Below, one piece after another: positions 55,125 to 64,000 of a DNA stretch of 64,000 nt (within the stretch, counting starts at the first letter, position 1; the number at the start of each line of letters is the position of its first letter). The notes beneath the pieces are model-generated. The model ran no database searches and was not told the DNA's origin. It saw nothing but the letters and a program-made list of their open reading frames with translations. The stretch covers positions 1,550,001-1,614,000 of the forward strand of contig JANFAH010000011.1 in NCBI GenBank assembly GCA_024663395.1. Direction: 5' to 3'. The position numbers were made by a program, and so were the translations under genes. Origin of the DNA: Pisolithus tinctorius (taxonomy: Eukaryota; Basidiomycota; Agaricomycetes; Boletales; Pisolithaceae).

Positions 55125-55751
55125 TCATCTTTTCCTGGTAACCCAGGATGGCTCCCCACTGTCTAACAGCTTCAAGCGATAACCAGGTAGAGTCGGATGG
55201 CAAATGTCTACCCCTGCTTTGGTCCACTGGTCTCCAGACCAAATCCAGACTTGTGTTATGTTGTGTGCCTCATCATGATGGACATATATATCTGCAGGTT
55301 TAGGGCAATATTCAAATGCCTCAGGAGCACTAGGGGGAAAGTCCAATGACCCAGATGTGCTCGACTTGTAAAAGGTAACACATTCCTTTTGACTTCGGAT
55401 AGCCTTCCTCATGCATTTGAGAGGCCACGACGATGGCTCAGATGGAGACGCTGGTGACACAGCTGCTCAATTGGCATCGGAATCCTGCAGAGCAGTAGTG
55501 GGTACACCGTCGAGGGGGGTGGACATCCTATGATTCGAGGAAATGTCAACATGAGGGCAGTTGTCGGAGGGTGATACCAGTGACAAAGTCGCCTGATCGA
55601 ATTCGGAATCCTGCAGAGCGGTAGTGCATAGAATAACAGGGGGAGCGGGCGCCCTATGATTCGAGGAGTCCATAACAATGGAACAGTTGTTAGAGGTTAG
55701 ATTAGACGAGTGTGATTGAGTCACATTGAAGTGGCGTTTCGTGGGCATCAT
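55125..55751 (-). pseudogene. Repeat-containing ORF broken by TGA, unknown family
   Basis: Two minus-strand ORFs (55751-55467 and 55460-55125) share one frame and are separated by a single TGA at 55467-55469. The first half contains two copies of a roughly 40-residue repeat: SNHR...P...TTALQDS then SP(S/A). The TGA falls in the second copy at the place of FDQA in the first. The C-terminal part is protein-like: EYCPKPADIYVHHDEAHNIT, WIWSGDQWTKAG and SGEPSWVTRKR. The family is not identified; it may be a mobile-element-associated protein. Confidence 0.5.
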
Positions 55752-58011
55752 ATGTACGTTTGTTCTGAGTCAGGAGCTATCTGAAGATAATGCTGGACCC
55801 GCACTAGCATCATCCACAGATCCGGGACAGTTTTCCCTATACATATTTCATAGGAAATTGCTCGACCTCAGACGGCTGAAAGACCTACCGGCCACGTGGC
55901 AGGGTAGTGGGCTCATCGATTAAGCACCTGGATGGCACAGGATGATGATGATGTGCAGCAGAAGTGATGTAGCTTTATGATGGTGGTCAGTGCGAGATGT
56001 CTGTGCTAGCACGGAACCTACTTGGATACGCCTGGCCACGCCAAATGTGCCTTGGAGCGGTGGTGGCGGATAGGAAAAGCTTCGTGCAAGAAGGGTGTGT
56101 CCTGCAGGGAGGTGAACATGCATGAGTCTTTGAACGACTGGTGCCATGATGCTACCCTACATCGCACTCGAGATAGATGCCAGGAAGGGAAGGAAGGTCT
56201 GCAAGGAGGGTAATGGGGTGGCGAGGCTCTGACATTGCTTTACCAGAGAGCATTGAGCCAATAGTAATGAAGGAGTGACAGGGGTGGTGAGCTACGTGGG
56301 TCTAAAAAGTAGGGAGAAAATGCGCACAGCTGAGCATCTTGCTTTTCAACAAACTCCGGAGGCACAAAGGACCTTCAACGCACAAAGCCACTTGTAGTGC
56401 CCCCTAACTATGTACATTTCTGTTTGTTGTCACTTGTATACATACATTTTGCTAAATGAGAATGGGAACAACATCCAGAATTAGAGAGCCAATAATGTAT
56501 CTTCCCTGATATTACTCTCGTTAGCCAATACAATCCACTTCTGCCATTGGTGTTGTTTCTGCCCACCAATGCAGGTTTCGACCCAACCAAGAAGACATAC
56601 TGTCACAACCAGCAATCATCGATCATTGCCGGATCACCGATCAGATAAGGTCGATAATTATGTAATCATTACAATTGAGTTTACCTCCTTGCCAGTGAGA
56701 TTTATTAGGTCTTGTGATTTTATCTTGCCTCCTACCATCGCATTCGGTTCCAGGTGAGTAGCAGTTGTCATGATGCCGAGGTAAGTACTCTTTGCAGTAT
56801 TCCATCAATTTACTGACTGGTAGACCTGCACATGGGAAAATGGCATTGCACCCATTCAACACAAAACTCAAGGCTGCTTGTCATGGTTTCCCAATGGCCA
56901 CATGTCATCACCTTTGAGTTGTGGAGTGCTGCCAAAGGTAATAAAGAATCTCATTGACTTTGGTTGTCACACAGAGGAAGTCTGGTGCCACTCGGGCTTC
57001 TCATTCAGCCTTAAAAGATAGTCAGTTTTTGCTAACTTCTTGAAATGCCTTACATCAGTCTTTGGTCTGTTTTCGCATACTTGCGATCATACCTTTATCC
57101 CTCAAGTCCAACAGGTCGTGAAGATCCTGCCGGAATGAATGTCTTTGAAACCTGCGTCGCGCACCTGGCCTCTTAAACAATGTACTGCGGATCTTTTTGT
57201 CCTTTTCATCTCAATGCTGACATGTTTATTCTGTGTCTGTGTGCTTCGCTCCACCTCCCTGGGTGCTTGGAGCAGATTCATCTGACCATGTGCTATCGGA
57301 CCATGCTCTCTTGTACTCTGTCCTGTCGACACGAATGGTCCGACTAGTCGGTAAAAAGCATATGATGCTGTGACCAGGTAAGTATTGGCATTGCTGTGCT
57401 ATCGCTCTTGTCTTGCGTTGTCCATTTCATTTGGTATGAGTTTGTTTCTGGTTCAACTGCTCTCACTGACTGGTCTGTGTTCCAGTACCCCCTCAGGCGA
57501 CGATATCGCCTCGCAAATGCAGGCTTCCAAGAAGTTAAGGGATTAGTTGTCACTGACAATGTTCTCTGAACTGAATGTAGATTAATGTTGGTTTCCTCGG
57601 TCTCTTCATGTATTTGTTTAGGATCTATGCATGTATATCTACCCCAAAAGACATATCTATTCCCAAGCAAGGTGTTAGTCGTAGCAGGAAGCCCTTCCTG
57701 AATACTCAAGTATTAGACTACAACAAGGCCATTGCCAACAGCAAGCACCTCATGTGCCAAATTTTAGATGCTCAAATTTCAAACCCGGTGCATGGGGCAT
57801 ACCATGCCGCACCAGAGACAGCGATCAAACTATCACTTGTGTATCCAATGATTGACATGTTTCGACCATGATTAAAGAACAATGCAAAAACATACACTAT
57901 TGATTGGTTGATGGCATATGGGTAGGAGTCAAACTGAGGGGGAATGTTGTTATGGAAGAATGTGTCATGCCTCATCTGCTAAGACTGTACTGGTATGTAT
58001 TGTCCTTGACA
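55752..58011. other. Intergenic region, no supportable gene
   Basis: ORFs are at most 121 codons (57344-57709 minus) and show no motif. GC content is moderate, and I saw no repeat shared with other parts of the window. Confidence 0.4.
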
Positions 58012-59634
58012 TCAAAGGGTAGCGGCAGCTGGGGGCATCGGCGGTCGCATGAGGTGTTCACCAAGGACATGGGGACTAGGGATGGACTTCAAATGAATAG
58101 AGGAGAGGCGAGGTAAGGCGGGGGTATGGAGTATGGTGGAGGAAGAAGCGCTGTCAGGACGCCATAAAAGTGCTTCCAATAAACCGCTGGGTGGCATGCC
58201 GAAGATGCTGACATGTTCGACAGCCGGGTACCAGGCCAATATCTCAGGCCAGGTCGCTGGTGCTACCCTGTCATTCCAATACGGGGAAATTTGACAGTGC
58301 AGACTTTGCACGCAGGGAGAAGATAGGTGATACCAGAGCCGCATAAAGGCATTGGCCGCAACAGCACCATCTACAGTGGCAAACCCGGATCTAGTCCACT
58401 CTGCGAACAACATAAATATGCGCTGATCACCAGAGGCTTCATCGTGCAAGAACATCTTTGGAAGCCCTACCATGTGGACAGACTCTTCATCACAATATAT
58501 TTGCATCATGCAATACGTGGTCGACTGTACCTTGGTCCTGATTAGCGAGAAGAAGCGGGCCAGGTCTGTGGAATCTGTCTGCATATGAAAGGTTCGAGCA
58601 AAGACTTTTAAAGTCTTAAGATGGGATACATCAACCGCTTCCAATAAACAGACAGTGTGTGCCACTGGTGCTTCAAGGACGAGAGTGGTGTGACATGGGA
58701 AAAAATGATGTGTCAAGTGATTTCGAAGAATGGAATCTTGCAATGCCTCGCACAGCACGAGGTTTTTGAGACAAGGCAGCTGCATTAAGATTGTCATGAC
58801 CACCTCAAGAGATGGCCTGGAGCTCTCTGGGAGATGGTAGATTTCAAAATGCCTGAGGTTCTGGAAATTGCAGGCGTCAAGTCGTCCCCACTGCATCCTG
58901 AGCCCTCCAATGTGCAGTGTACAAAGACAGGGTGCATGGAGCTCAAAGATCTGAGCTGGCAGTTCAGTAACCTGGTCTGTTCCTTCGTCCTCCGAGCTAA
59001 TGAGAACGATGGTTTCGAGATATGGTGCAGACGAGGGACAACATGTCATGACCCCTGTGATACTTCCTGGTGGCGCATACAAGTGAACCTCACGGACTCG
59101 GTGGAGGAATCTGATGGCATGGCAAAGATGGTTCATGATCCTCCACACATCTGATTCAAGGTTAAACCAGTGTTCCCAGCCTATGTCAAATACATGGGGT
59201 GTTGAGCGATCCAGCATGGTCACCACCCAGTCTTCGCTGTGACCAGTGAAATCCATAGCATGGGCCCAGAGGCGAGGGGAATTAACAATAACCTTTCGCC
59301 AGACCCTGCACACGTGACTGCAGACCATCAGAAAGCGACTGCCATCGTTTGCATTGGCAATGTTATCAAAGATCTCCAAAAGCAACTCCACCGGAAGTTT
59401 CGAGAAGGGGGAAAGTATGTTTGAATGCTCATTGAGAAGCTGCGCAAATGAAAGCAATGCTGCAGCATGCCCTCTCATGAAGGCAGGGTCTGAAAGCATG
59501 CGCACTTCATGGCAGCTCCCCGATACCTTGTTTGTGGCAGTGACCAGCCTCCGATTCCACCAATTACAAATAGTCCTGAGAGCTTGAATATAAATGTAAA
59601 TCAGACTCGAGTGCTGCAGGTATGCAGTGAACAC
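58012..59634 (-). CDS. F-box protein
   Basis: The intact ORF has 540 codons. The F-box lies at about residues 80-125 (LPVELLLEIFDNIANANDGS, VCSHVCRVWRKVIVNSPRLW). It is followed by leucine-rich segments typical of basidiomycete F-box proteins (CLCTLHIGGLRMQWGRLDAC, LVLEAPVAHTVCLLEAV). Such proteins are usually substrate receptors of SCF ubiquitin ligases. The first 40 or so residues (IYIYIQALRTICNWWNRRLV) are shared with the repeat at 37050-37690, so the true start may be Met 46 (59499) or an upstream exon may exist. There is no internal TGA, in contrast to the transposons. The substrate is unknown. Confidence 0.75.
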   Translation of the reverse strand: MFTAYLQHSSLIYIYIQALRTICNWWNRRLVTATNKVSGSCHEVRMLSDPAFMRGHAAALLSFAQLLNEHSNILSPFSKLPVELLLEIFDNIANANDGSRFLMVCSHVCRVWRKVIVNSPRLWAHAMDFTGHSEDWVVTMLDRSTPHVFDIGWEHWFNLESDVWRIMNHLCHAIRFLHRVREVHLYAPPGSITGVMTCCPSSAPYLETIVLISSEDEGTDQVTELPAQIFELHAPCLCTLHIGGLRMQWGRLDACNFQNLRHFEIYHLPESSRPSLEVVMTILMQLPCLKNLVLCEALQDSILRNHLTHHFFPCHTTLVLEAPVAHTVCLLEAVDVSHLKTLKVFARTFHMQTDSTDLARFFSLIRTKVQSTTYCMMQIYCDEESVHMVGLPKMFLHDEASGDQRIFMLFAEWTRSGFATVDGAVAANAFMRLWYHLSSPCVQSLHCQISPYWNDRVAPATWPEILAWYPAVEHVSIFGMPPSGLLEALLWRPDSASSSTILHTPALPRLSSIHLKSIPSPHVLGEHLMRPPMPPAAATL

Positions 59635-60165
59635 AATATGAACATAAAACCCCCAGCGCCACTAGTGAAATGAAGAATACGATCATTGCAAGCATCCAGC
59701 TACACCAGCATCAACAAATAAGTAAGGCTTCCAAAGAAACAGGTAGACGAACAGACCTGGTGAGTAAAATTACACCAAATATCCCATCAACACTCGCTGG
59801 CCAGCCTCCCACTGCCTTGAACAAAGGACTCGAAATTCCATTGCCGCTGCCCTCACCGAAGGACTCGAAATGCGGAAATAAATCACAGGCTTGTGTCGAA
59901 GCTGGACACATCTTCTGGAATCGGATAAACTCGAGGGGACTAGCTTGTTAATGTTCAAAAGAAGATCATGGGTAGACCCCTACTGCCGTGATGCCTTTAT
60001 AGCATATTTCACTCTGCCATATGTTTAGTACAGTGGTACCTTGAAGCCTTTGTCTCTAGGTCGGCGACACCTGCACATGGCTGTTCTTCGGCCCGACTGG
60101 ATGATTGTCGATTGTCGATTCGGACTACTACACAAACTTCAAAGAAGGGAACTCTGAAACCTTAG
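59505..60165. repeat. 640-bp repeat carrying a gene fragment, copy 2
   Basis: This copy matches 37050-37690 and overlaps the 5' end of the F-box ORF. Conserved minus-strand protein segments (CDLFPHFESFGEGSGNG, LFKAVGGWPASVD) indicate past or present coding function upstream of the F-box ORF. Confidence 0.8.
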
Positions 60166-61176
60166 TCGAGGTCCAATACTTATTATACGTACCATAGCAA
60201 AGGCCCTCTGGATACCCCTCGTCACTAGGGTGCTAGGACTCCAACCGAGTAATGATCAGCAGTGATGCCAACACATCGCATAGTGAGTTTCCTCCTATGA
60301 AATGGTACTTGCAGTAACCAGCTGCAACTTTTCTGCTTATGTAAGAATCAACAGCTTGTTGGAAACCCTGGATATACACTGTATTGCTCCGAGAAACCAT
60401 GATATGGTCATTGCTTTTAGTCAACAAAGACATCTATAACCAGGAGTTACATAAAATCTCAGGAAAATCTCGGAAATAAACCACAGAAACCAGCGAAAAT
60501 CACCTTACCATGTCTCGCTTCGACGAAAACTGAAAGAACAATATTCAGCTGCCAATGATCCCACATCGAAAGCAAACTAAACATTTTGAAAATGGAGAGA
60601 AACCACTGTAAATCTTAATCGTGTGAATGCATTGCCAGTCATTACCTCCAGACATGCTCAGGACTGGCGGTCCGGAACGGGAGAGCATTACAGAAGTCCT
60701 CACAGACCAGGACTTGCTTACACGTCCTGGAATCAAAGGTGATACAGTCCAACAAATCTGAGGATCGAACATAAAATTGTCCAGCAGGCCACTACTGTGA
60801 ATCAGTTTTGCAACATTTATTACACATATGTATATGGTGGGAAGCTGCTGTGATGCATGATGCTGAAGCTTCACCCCTATCGATTCTGAGCACCACTTCC
60901 TTATAGCCTGATACCAACTCAGTGACACAGAAGTTTGGCACGATGAGAAATAACCTAGTCTCATAACCAGACATTTGGAAATTCAGAAATTCCCTTTTGA
61001 TGGAATGAGGTCTCTTGCGAACCGAGGATACAAAGCTGTCTTTGTGTGCTATCTCCGTGCACAAAGGCCTACTTGCTAAATTCATTGCTTATATATATAT
61101 ATATTATAACCTACTGGAGAATCCCCTGACATCATGCATCATTTGCTTTATTCATGGACACGTTTCAGGGAGCAGA
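60166..61176. other. Intergenic stretch, no supportable gene
   Basis: Contains TTTTCTGCTTATGTAAGAAT at 60328 (shared motif), minus-strand ORFs of 97-139 codons without domains (60545-61085), and a short (AT)n run near 61093. Confidence 0.35.
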
Positions 61177-61263
61177 AGGGGGTGGCCAAATGACAAACGA
61201 CAGACGACACGATTGTATTACAACCTCGAAATGTCCAATAAAGGCAATCACTGGGATAGCTTC
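61177..61263. repeat. Direct repeat flanking the 61.7-62.9 kb gene, left
   Basis: GGGGGTGGCCAAATGACAAA to GGCAATCACTGGGATAG, repeated at 63050-63141 in the same orientation with small differences. Confidence 0.75.
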
Positions 61264-61664
61264 GTCATACACAGGGTTCCCATGCAACGGTCCTCTAACA
61301 ATCCTTGATTGATTATCTGGCCCGTTTTCTGGCTGTCTTGCTTGCATGCGACCTCCAACAAATCGCAAATCATTATTTGGTTTGCTCACCTCCTTTTCCA
61401 GGTCTGGAAGGGCTAAACATCCTAGTATTGGGAATGATTATAGGCTCCATTTGTCTGACGTTTGTGTAGAACCTAATTACCTCGTGCATTTCAGGCTTTG
61501 TGACAACGATGATACCAAAGGGCATGTTTCTGTGATCTGCCAGGTGTCCCCCCAGCAGGTTCACAACAAAGTACGAGTTTATGGCCCCGTCAAAATTACT
61601 TATGGTTTCTCCCTATTGACACCTGGAATGTGGCATATCTGGTTCTTTGTCTTCTTCAAGATAA
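61264..61664. other. Upstream region of the membrane protein gene
   Basis: Short hydrophobic coding possibilities (GLNILVLGMIIGSICLTFV near 61405-61470) are bounded by CAG and GTG and could be an upstream exon, but the implied introns are only about 30 bp, so I do not call them. Confidence 0.3.
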
Positions 61665-62882
61665 ATGTACACCTCCACCCAGCATTACACCAGAGCAAAC
61701 TTCCCCTCTATCAGCCAGGCCATGCATCTCACGTATCGTGCGATACTTTTATTTGTGTCCTTCCTGTCGTTCCTTCCACTCAGACACCTAGCCTTGGGCA
61801 TCATCCTGTCATCCATTGCTGTCCAAGTTCAGAAAATGGTCCAACCCATCGCTAGCATGACCTGTGGGTTAGGTTTACTGCCTGACTTGCTCTGTCAATT
61901 CATCATGCCGGCTGGCAATTCCACGACCCTGTTCTCATCCACCATTCAGACACAGTTTTCAGCATTGGAGGGGTTGTTGTATGATGTGTCTGAGGTTACT
62001 CCACTCGTCTCAGCATTGACAGAATCCCGTCTATTGGTCAGCGATCTTGCTAGTGCCATGAGAGCAAGTTCCTTGAGCTCTTCCATGGCGCTTGCAGAGG
62101 AACTTGCAGCCATATCAACGGACACAAAGGAGGCATCTCGGAACCTTCAGAAACTTCTGGCACAGGTGCACGGCACAGTGGACATGTATGTTTCTTCCCA
62201 TCTGCTACTCTCAGAAGTTCACTCGCTGATGAGCATGGAAAGCATGTTGACAGTCAACAATCATTTGCTTAACTTGCTTCAGAACCAGATCTCTCCTTTG
62301 TCCATCAAAGCGGTGTATTGTCATGTTATTGGCAATAGCTTGCATTCCGACGAGTGCTCTTCTTCGAATTTTCACATCACCCAGGCATTCGATCGGATCC
62401 TGTTTCAGTTTCAGCATTCATTGTCCCTACTTATCTTGTGTGCAGTCGAGATCCAAGGCAATTTGGATAGCATCCAGTCCCATTTGGAGGTTGTTCACGA
62501 CCTGGTGGCGATGGAGGCTAGTGTTTTGATGGTCGAGAAGTCAGATGTTCTTGCCGACATCCTTACAGTGGTGGGTCTGAACAGGCGGCACATCTCGAGA
62601 TTAGACAGCCAGATGCCAGCACTCAAGGATGTTGCCCGTTATTGCACAGCTGCTGCACGATATTTGGCTGGGACATTTTCTGGCCTTGAACAGCTTCAGG
62701 AAACTATGGAGCTGCTGAGATCGCTGGCGACAGGTGTTGGTCTGGTGAAAGGCGTGCCGCTGGAGGCTCTCATTGATGCACTTACTGTTGGCATTCAGAG
62801 GCTCCACCACACTGGAAGGTTTGGCCCTACTCAGCCAACTGGTTATAATAGGGAGCATCAGTTACTTGTTGGTTCAGCATAA
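61665..62882 (+). CDS. Membrane-anchored helical protein, uncharacterised basidiomycete family
   Basis: The intact ORF has 405 codons. Residues about 24-55 form hydrophobic helices (AILLFVSFLSFLPLRHLALG, IILSSIAVQV). The rest is predicted helical with many S/A/L/E residues (SALTESRLLVSDLASAMRAS, LEQLQETMELLRSLATGVGL), consistent with a coiled-coil domain outside a membrane anchor. Length and layout recall a large family of N-terminally anchored proteins of about 300-400 residues in Agaricomycetes. Its function is unknown. Met 20 (MHLTYRAILL) is the more likely start. It is flanked by direct repeats at 61177 and 63050, suggesting it may move or duplicate as a unit. Confidence 0.65.
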   Translation: MYTSTQHYTRANFPSISQAMHLTYRAILLFVSFLSFLPLRHLALGIILSSIAVQVQKMVQPIASMTCGLGLLPDLLCQFIMPAGNSTTLFSSTIQTQFSALEGLLYDVSEVTPLVSALTESRLLVSDLASAMRASSLSSSMALAEELAAISTDTKEASRNLQKLLAQVHGTVDMYVSSHLLLSEVHSLMSMESMLTVNNHLLNLLQNQISPLSIKAVYCHVIGNSLHSDECSSSNFHITQAFDRILFQFQHSLSLLILCAVEIQGNLDSIQSHLEVVHDLVAMEASVLMVEKSDVLADILTVVGLNRRHISRLDSQMPALKDVARYCTAAARYLAGTFSGLEQLQETMELLRSLATGVGLVKGVPLEALIDALTVGIQRLHHTGRFGPTQPTGYNREHQLLVGSA

Positions 62883-63480
62883 GCACTCCTAGCGGATGGT
62901 GCGTAGGTATATGATTTCGTGTAAGTACTATGTATCGTAAATACCAACTGTTTGTTGAAATGTTTCCACCGGACCCAATTTCCAGTGGTGTCCCAGGTCG
63001 CCAACCTCACTGTAGGGCTCCAGCTCACCTTCAACCAAGAAAAAAGGGGTGGCATGGGGGGTGGCCAAACAACAAACCACAATTTCGACATGATCATGTT
63101 ACAACCTCAAAACATCCAATAATGGCAATCACTGGGATAGAATTTGCTGTATTCTAGTGCTGCTGAAAAACATGTGCATTTACCATCTATGTTACTCTAG
63201 GACCCCTTCAGGTTTTTGGTTTTACACTGAAAAATAAACACTCTGAACCGATTATCGATTGACCCGAGACATTTGCAGTCAGAATCTTCAAATGAGAGTG
63301 GCCGAAATTGGGCGTGATGGCCAACAGCTGGTCTTGGCAGTGGCGAGTCTCAACGTCTGTCGTCCGCATTCACTAATGCAGTCTTTCCAACTCACAGTGA
63401 TGGCAGGTAGGTGGCTCGATAGTTGAAAATTGCCACAAAGACATAGCTGGCCAAGCTGACTAGTTTCATATCTCCTACTA
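62883..63480. other. Downstream flank with direct repeat
   Basis: Contains the second direct repeat (63050-63141) and no gene. Confidence 0.4.
63050..63141. repeat. Direct repeat flanking the 61.7-62.9 kb gene, right
   Basis: GGGGGTGGCCAAACAACAAA to GGCAATCACTGGGATAG matches 61177-61263; the middle differs by a few substitutions and a short insertion. Confidence 0.75.
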
Positions 63481-63664
63481 TGATTCACACTTTGAAGTAC
63501 TCGAGTATTAGATTAGACTGGAATACACCGACCCTCCGTGCAACCCAGGATGTAGTTTGAATCGGATTATCAAACCACCCTAGTGTATTACAGGAACGCA
63601 CCCTCACCCTCTAGGAACAACCCAGTAGATACAACGTGTGGCTTTGCTCCAGCAGTGGAGGTTT
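63481..63664. repeat. Dispersed repeat, second copy of 46880-47055
   Basis: GATTCACACTTTGAAGTACT through GCTCCAGCAGTGGAGGTT, in the same orientation as the copy at 46.9 kb. Confidence 0.85.
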
Positions 63665-63735
63665 TCCTGGACGCATCCTGGTCGAGGTCTGAAAACTGTT
63701 TTGTCCCCTGAGTTTTTGCCAGACCGGAAATGCCA
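63665..63735. repeat. Dispersed repeat, copy D
   Basis: TTCCTGGACGCATCCTGGTC and the following 50 bp match 34328-34396 and, more weakly, 12897 and 30085. It directly abuts the previous repeat. Confidence 0.7.
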
Positions 63736-63835
63736 GTATATTCATGCTTTTGGATAGAGTTGTTACATGTCATTTGGTCAATGAAAGTGAACAGCGAACC
63801 AAGTCTGGACAGGCAGCACCCTGCAGAGGATGTCA

Positions 63836-64000
63836 GTGTGATGATCTGCTGTAGGTGCGTGCGTTGACAAAAGAGCACAGATACTGTAGTCAACCTAATG
63901 CTGATAGCAAGAAGTTACAGGATAGTGTCGATGACAAGAAGCACACCTGATAGCAAGAGGTTAATGCTAGGGGAAAAACAGACAACACGACGGAGAGTTA
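63836..64000. repeat. Dispersed repeat, second copy of 49165-49330
   Basis: TGATGATCTGCTGTAGGTGC through GGTTAATGCTAGGGGA, truncated by the window end. Confidence 0.8.

Noticed and set aside
61080..61110. AT dinucleotide microsatellite
   Set aside because: It is only about 16 bp of alternating AT/TA, too short to be meaningful.
61405..61560. Upstream transmembrane exons for the 61.7 kb gene
   Set aside because: The open hydrophobic segments are bounded by splice-like dinucleotides, but the implied introns are about 30 bp, shorter than the others seen here.
1..64000. CRISPR array, rRNA or tRNA genes
   Set aside because: No regularly spaced short repeats, no rRNA-like conserved stretches, and no cloverleaf with intact A and B boxes was found by eye. 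A tRNA scan would be needed to exclude a tRNA fully.

Overview
The window reads as nuclear DNA of a filamentous basidiomycete, most likely an Agaricomycete. The evidence is short introns of about 45-75 bp with GT...CTRAY...AG signals, basidiomycete-style F-box and F-box/nucleotidyltransferase proteins, a phosphatidylserine-decarboxylase-like enzyme of the PsiD type, and a typical fungal transposon set: tyrosine-recombinase (YR) retrotransposons, Ty3/Gypsy, a Tad-like LINE, a Helitron and PIF/Harbinger. Assignments rest on motifs read by eye; no search was run.

Layout. 0.2-4.8 kb: decayed YR retrotransposon (copy 1, minus strand) with gag, zinc-finger, RT, RNase H and recombinase parts. 5.0-6.8 kb: LINE fragment truncated at both ends. 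6.8-12.2 kb: AT-rich and CpG-poor, with MITE-like inverted repeats and a Tc1/mariner-like element inserted into one of them at a TA. 12.2-12.8 kb: solo Gypsy LTR. 14.8-16.6 kb: gag of a third YR element. 19.8-23.7 kb: gene island with an F-box/NTase-like gene and two spliced genes of unknown function. 24.0-29.7 kb: Helitron Rep/helicase on the minus strand. 31.9-33.4 kb: decarboxylase-like gene. 35.2-36.0 kb: spliced RING-finger gene. 38.2-46.6 kb: YR copy 2, split by a Gypsy element (39.06-43.87 kb) that has its 5' LTR but has lost its 3' half. 49.9-52.6 kb: PIF/Harbinger with convergent Myb-like and DDE genes. 58.0-59.6 kb: F-box gene. 61.7-62.9 kb: membrane-anchored protein. Dispersed repeats fill the ends and gaps.

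The unifying observation is the mode of decay. The Helitron reading frame is unbroken by indels over about 5.6 kb but carries ten in-frame TGA codons and one TAG. TGA also breaks the YR elements, the Gypsy gag, the RING gene and a repeat-containing ORF, usually where the family or a second copy in the window suggests arginine. Two copies of one LTR differ mainly by CpG to TpG/CpA changes. This fits methylation-driven deamination of CpG (CGA to TGA) acting mostly on repeats, strongest in the first 18 kb. I found no credible tRNA, rRNA or CRISPR array.
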